From: JAQXDR01 sp038138625
Lineage (GTDB): Bacteria; Pseudomonadota; Alphaproteobacteria; Rhodobacterales; Rhodobacteraceae
Assembly (NCBI GenBank): GCA_038138625.1
Contig: JAYQEA010000076.1
Location: forward strand, 1-19,833
DNA length: 19,833 bases
Reading direction: 5' to 3'
In this document: positions 16,601 through 19,833 of the stretch, in pieces
How the letters are laid out: each line of letters begins with the position of its first letter
Position numbering within the stretch: position 1 is the first letter of the stretch
The notes under the pieces: model-generated
Databases searched by the model: none
What the model saw: only the letters and a program-made list of their open reading frames with translations
Told to the model about the DNA's origin: nothing
Program-made: the position numbers and the translations under genes

Positions 16601-17161
16601 ATGTCGATACAGACAGAAATACCAAATCGAAGACTTAAGCGAACAGTGGCAATGGTTGGCATGATGGGCGCGGGCAAGACGGCTGTGGGAAAGGCCCTTG
16701 CAGCATTGCTTGGGGTTCCATTCCTTGATTCCGATCATGAAATTGAACGCGCCGCCAATATGTCGATTGCCGAAATTTTTTCCCGCGATGGCGAGACGTT
16801 TTTCCGCGAGCGGGAAACTCAGGTCATCGGGCGGTTGCTGGATGAAGAGCGGTGCATCCTGTCAACAGGCGGGGGGGCGTTCATGTCAGAGCACAACCGC
16901 AAAATGATATCCGAGCGGGGCATCTCCGTTTGGCTTGACGCTGATCTTGACCTGCTTTGGTCACGCGTGCGCAACAAAGATACCCGCCCGTTGTTAAGGG
17001 GCGCACACCCATACGAAACACTCAAACGCATCTACAAGGAACGCGTCCCGGTTTATAAGATGTCAGATCTTTCGGTAAAGTCTGCTCCGGATATGCCTAT
17101 AGAAGACATGGCAAAGCAGGTGTTGGGCGTGCTTGAAACGCGCAGGGATGTGATCGGGTGA
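16601..17161 (+). CDS. aroK: shikimate kinase
   Basis: A 186-residue cytoplasmic enzyme that phosphorylates shikimate with ATP, step five of the shikimate pathway to aromatic amino acids. Walker A GMMGAGKT is at residues 20-27. The shikimate-binding DSD is at 43-45, FRERE at 68-72 and STGGGAF at 88-94, followed by the lid arginine region DTRPLLRG. Length and motifs are normal. ATG 16601 is chosen; the ATG at 16591 is in another frame. It overlaps aroB by GTGA, the common aroK-aroB pairing in Gram-negative bacteria. It is divergent from the small membrane protein operon across about 100 bp. Confidence 0.97.
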   Translation: MSIQTEIPNRRLKRTVAMVGMMGAGKTAVGKALAALLGVPFLDSDHEIERAANMSIAEIFSRDGETFFRERETQVIGRLLDEERCILSTGGGAFMSEHNRKMISERGISVWLDADLDLLWSRVRNKDTRPLLRGAHPYETLKRIYKERVPVYKMSDLSVKSAPDMPIEDMAKQVLGVLETRRDVIG

Positions 17162-18279
17162 CGCCAAAAATGCAGACCGTTTATGTCCCCTTGGGAACTC
17201 GCGCATACGAGGTGCGTATTGCACCAGACCTGATAATGGATGCTGGCAAACACATTGCGCCCTTTCTCAGTCGCCCGCGGGTAGCCATCGTTACCGACGA
17301 ACATGTGGCACAGGCACATCTGGCAGCCCTGACTGCTGGGCTGCAATCATCGGGAATCGCGCACAGCACTCTGACCCTGCCTGCGGGCGAATCTACCAAA
17401 GCATGGCCGGAATTTTCGAGAACGGTCGAATGGCTACTGTCTGAAAAAATAGAACGACGGGATGTGGTCATCGCTCTTGGCGGCGGGGTGATCGGCGATC
17501 TTGTTGGCTTTGCTGCGGCCGTCCTTCGCAGAGGAATTCGGTTTGTCCAAATCCCGACCTCGTTGCTGGCACAGGTCGATAGCTCTGTTGGTGGTAAAAC
17601 GGGGATCAATGCTCCCCAAGGCAAAAATCTAATCGGTGCATTTCATCAGCCTAGTCTTGTCATGGCCGATATCAGCGCGCTGGACACGCTAACAACACGT
17701 GACTTTCTTGCCGGATATGGTGAGGTAGTGAAATACGGACTACTCGGCGACGCCAAGTTCTTCGATTGGTTAGAAGCCAACGGGACCACACTGCTGCACG
17801 GTGATCGGGGTGCGCGTGCATATGCCGTGCGTCGGTCCGTGGAAATGAAAGCAGAGATCGTCGTGAGGGACGAAACCGAACAAGGCGATCGCGCTTTGCT
17901 CAACCTCGGTCATACATTCTGCCATGCGCTTGAGGCCGCAACAGGGTATTCGGACCGTCTTTTGCATGGTGAAGGGGTGGCCATCGGCTGCGCGCTGGCG
18001 TTTGAATTGTCCGCCCGCCTTGGATTGTGTAGTCAAGAGGACCCAAGCCGTGTCCGGGCACATCTTCGCAGCATGGGCACCAAGGTTGATTTGGCCGATA
18101 TCGCCGGAGATCTGCCCCCTGCCGAAACTTTGTTGGATCTCATGGGGCAAGACAAAAAGGTCGTCGATGGCCAGCTGAGGTTTGTCCTGGCCAATGGTAT
18201 TGGCGCCGCGTTTGTCACCACACAGGTTCCTCTCGACGCCGTTCTGTCTGTTTTGCAAGATGCCTTGACCGCCCGCTGA
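17158..18279 (+). CDS. aroB: 3-dehydroquinate synthase
   Basis: A 373-residue enzyme, using NAD and a divalent metal, that cyclises DAHP to 3-dehydroquinate, step two of the shikimate pathway. Seen are GGGVIGDLVGF (108-118; NAD loop), IPTSLLAQVDSSVGGKTG (132-149), the metal ligands E189 (GYGEVVKYG), H252 (NLGHTFCHALE) and H270 (LHGEGVAIG). All key residues are present. The start GTG 17158 overlaps the aroK stop; ATG 17170 is an equally possible start, four codons later, with GGGTGA before it. It is transcribed with aroK. A short hairpin just after the stop may end the transcript. Confidence 0.97.
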   Translation: MTPKMQTVYVPLGTRAYEVRIAPDLIMDAGKHIAPFLSRPRVAIVTDEHVAQAHLAALTAGLQSSGIAHSTLTLPAGESTKAWPEFSRTVEWLLSEKIERRDVVIALGGGVIGDLVGFAAAVLRRGIRFVQIPTSLLAQVDSSVGGKTGINAPQGKNLIGAFHQPSLVMADISALDTLTTRDFLAGYGEVVKYGLLGDAKFFDWLEANGTTLLHGDRGARAYAVRRSVEMKAEIVVRDETEQGDRALLNLGHTFCHALEAATGYSDRLLHGEGVAIGCALAFELSARLGLCSQEDPSRVRAHLRSMGTKVDLADIAGDLPPAETLLDLMGQDKKVVDGQLRFVLANGIGAAFVTTQVPLDAVLSVLQDALTAR

Positions 18280-18293
18280 AGTGGCGGGCCTTT
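18271..18293 (+). terminator. possible terminator hairpin after aroB
   Basis: GCCCGC (18271-18276) pairs with GCGGGC (18284-18289) around a seven-base loop that contains the aroB stop codon, followed by CTTTCC. The stem is short and the T-run is poor. It lies between two converging genes, aroB and the M3 peptidase, so a terminator is expected there. Confidence 0.45.
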
Positions 18294-18306
18294 CCTGGCG
18301 GCGGTC

Positions 18307-19833
18307 CTATGCTGCCAAACCGCGTCCTTTCAACAGCGCTCCTACACCGGGCATTCGCCCTCTGAAAGCCGTATACAGCGTTTCTGCATCTTGTGATCCG
18401 CCTGCGGACAGAATGTATTTCTCCAGCCGTTTGGCCAGTTCTGGATCAAAGGCATCACCCGCCTCTTCAAATGCTTCAAATGCATCCGCGTCCATAACCT
18501 CGGACCACATGTAGCTGTAGTACCCGGACGAATAACCGTCACCTGCAAAAACATGAGCAAAATGAGGCGTTGCATGACGCATTGGAATTGCAGAAGGCAG
18601 GCCGATGTCTGCCAAAATATCAGTCTGGCGCGCCATGACATCAACCGGTGGGTCACCCAGATGAAACTCCAGATCGACCAAGGCACTTGCCACATATTCA
18701 ACAGTCGCAAATCCCTGATCAAAATTTGCTGCGCTCAGGACACGGTCAAGCATGTCCTGCGGCATTGGTTCACCGGTTTCAGCATGCGTCGCAAAGTTGC
18801 GCAGTACCTCTGGCACCTCTAGCCAATGCTCATAAAGCTGGCTGGGCAGTTCGACAAAATCACGCGCAACACTGGTGCCCGCAACAGACCCAAAATCCAC
18901 ATCTGATAACATCTGATGTAATGCGTGACCAAATTCGTGAAACAGTGTGCGGGCATCATCATAGCTGAGCAAAGCGGGTGCACCCTGTGGCGGTTTGGCA
19001 AAGTTGCAAACATTGACAACCACTGGCGTACGCATTTTGGGTCTGCGTGCCTGCATCCGGAACGCCGAACACCATGCGCCAGATCGTTTTGATCCGCGGG
19101 CAAAATAATCCCCGATAAAGACGGCCACATGTGCCCCGTTGCGCGTGACCTCCCATGCGCGGGCATCATCGTGATATAATACTGTATCAAGTTCGGAGAA
19201 TTCCAACCCAAACAGTTTATTCGCACAATCAAACGATGCCTCGATCATCCGGTCCAGCTGAAGATACGGCTTGAGCGCTGCCTCGTCCAAATCATGTTCT
19301 GCCTTGCGACGGGCTTCGGCGTAATAGCGCCAGTCCCATGGCTTTAGGTCACCTTGCACACCATCTGCATGCATCCGATCACATAAAACCGCCCCGTCTG
19401 CTTCGGCCTGTGCTTTTGCCGGTGCCCAGACCTGCATTAACAAGTCCCGCACTCGACCCGGGGAACCCGCCATTTCAGTTTCCAGCTTGTAAGACGCAAA
19501 GCTTTCGTAGCCCAACAAAGCTGCACGCTCGTGACGCAAAGCCAAAATCTCGGCCGCAATCTTGCGGTTGTCTGTATCACCCCCGTTTGCGCCGCGTGCC
19601 ACCCAAGCCAGCCAGACTTTTTCCCGCAAATCACGTCGCGGTGAAAATTGCAGAAATGGAACAATCAAAGATCGGCTGAGGGTAATCACCGGACCGGGTG
19701 CTGCGCGTTCCGCTCCTGCAGAACGTGCCGCTTCGATCACGAAGGATGGCAGCCCTTCCAGATCAGAGTCAGACAGGTTCATGTGCCAATCAGATTCGTC
19801 AGCCAGCATGTTCTGGGTGAATTCCGCACCAAG
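18307..19833 (-). CDS. M3-family oligopeptidase (Dcp/OpdA-like), 5' end outside window
   Basis: The C-terminal 508 residues of a zinc metallopeptidase of family M3, cytoplasmic enzymes that degrade short peptides (peptidyl-dipeptidase Dcp or oligopeptidase A). The zinc motif HEFGH (bases 18939-18925) is intact, followed by ALHQM. The third ligand region downstream reads FVELPSQLYEHW, and the C-terminal substrate-binding segment reads GYSSGYYSYMWSEVMDADAF. The frame stays open to the last base of the window (LGAEFTQNM before the first visible Met), so the gene starts beyond 19833; family members run about 670-690 residues, so roughly 165-180 are missing. It converges on aroB. Dcp is slightly favoured over OpdA, but not firmly. 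Confidence 0.92.
   Translation of the reverse strand, partial: LGAEFTQNMLADESDWHMNLSDSDLEGLPSFVIEAARSAGAERAAPGPVITLSRSLIVPFLQFSPRRDLREKVWLAWVARGANGGDTDNRKIAAEILALRHERAALLGYESFASYKLETEMAGSPGRVRDLLMQVWAPAKAQAEADGAVLCDRMHADGVQGDLKPWDWRYYAEARRKAEHDLDEAALKPYLQLDRMIEASFDCANKLFGLEFSELDTVLYHDDARAWEVTRNGAHVAVFIGDYFARGSKRSGAWCSAFRMQARRPKMRTPVVVNVCNFAKPPQGAPALLSYDDARTLFHEFGHALHQMLSDVDFGSVAGTSVARDFVELPSQLYEHWLEVPEVLRNFATHAETGEPMPQDMLDRVLSAANFDQGFATVEYVASALVDLEFHLGDPPVDVMARQTDILADIGLPSAIPMRHATPHFAHVFAGDGYSSGYYSYMWSEVMDADAFEAFEEAGDAFDPELAKRLEKYILSAGGSQDAETLYTAFRGRMPGVGALLKGRGLAA

Overview
The window looks like core chromosome from a marine alphaproteobacterium of the Roseobacter group (Rhodobacterales). 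This rests on protein similarity that I recognise by eye (GroEL/GroES, AroK/AroB, XerD, a 'FGGPYSN' metallophosphoesterase), on a CIRCE-controlled groESL operon, and on the gene order around xerD and aroK-aroB. The genus cannot be fixed from this sequence. There are 14 protein-coding genes (one partial, one broken by an assembly gap), one decayed insertion sequence, and no RNA genes that I can see.

Layout. Positions 1-749 hold no recognisable gene. Positions 750-1796 are the decayed right part of an IS21-family element: the 3' end of istA, an istB carrying a nonsense codon and two frameshifts, and the repeated right terminus. Positions 1967-6066 (minus) are a three-gene ABC system of the Agrobacterium AttE-AttFG-AttH kind: ATPase, long FtsX-type permease and a secreted lipocalin-like (CrtC/AttH family) protein, with overlapping junctions. 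The permease is interrupted by a run of ten N whose length cannot be right, because the frame does not continue across it. Positions 6255-8763 (plus) are a bile-acid:sodium-symporter-family transporter tightly coupled to a KsdD-like FAD dehydrogenase. Positions 8834-10989 (minus) are groES-groEL with a perfect CIRCE operator, a readable promoter and a strong terminator.

Positions 11040-12916 (minus) are a CNNM/CorC-type membrane protein followed by a MocA-like nucleotidyltransferase. Position 12992 onward (plus) is a metallophosphoesterase that lacks the first metal-binding motif and whose 3' end overlaps the 3' end of xerD. XerD is the last gene of a minus-strand operon that starts with a 49-residue membrane peptide and a 554-residue secreted protein of unknown function. 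Divergent from that operon are aroK-aroB of the shikimate pathway. The window closes with an M3-family oligopeptidase running off the right edge.

Common themes are very tight packing and start/stop overlaps. GTGA overlaps occur at aroK/aroB, the 554-residue protein/xerD, and CNNM/MocA-like; an ATGA overlap occurs at ABC ATPase/permease. I see no convincing evidence for a wholly new multi-gene system. The best candidates for unknown biology are the secreted protein plus membrane peptide upstream of xerD, the altered metallophosphoesterase, and the transporter-flavoprotein pair.
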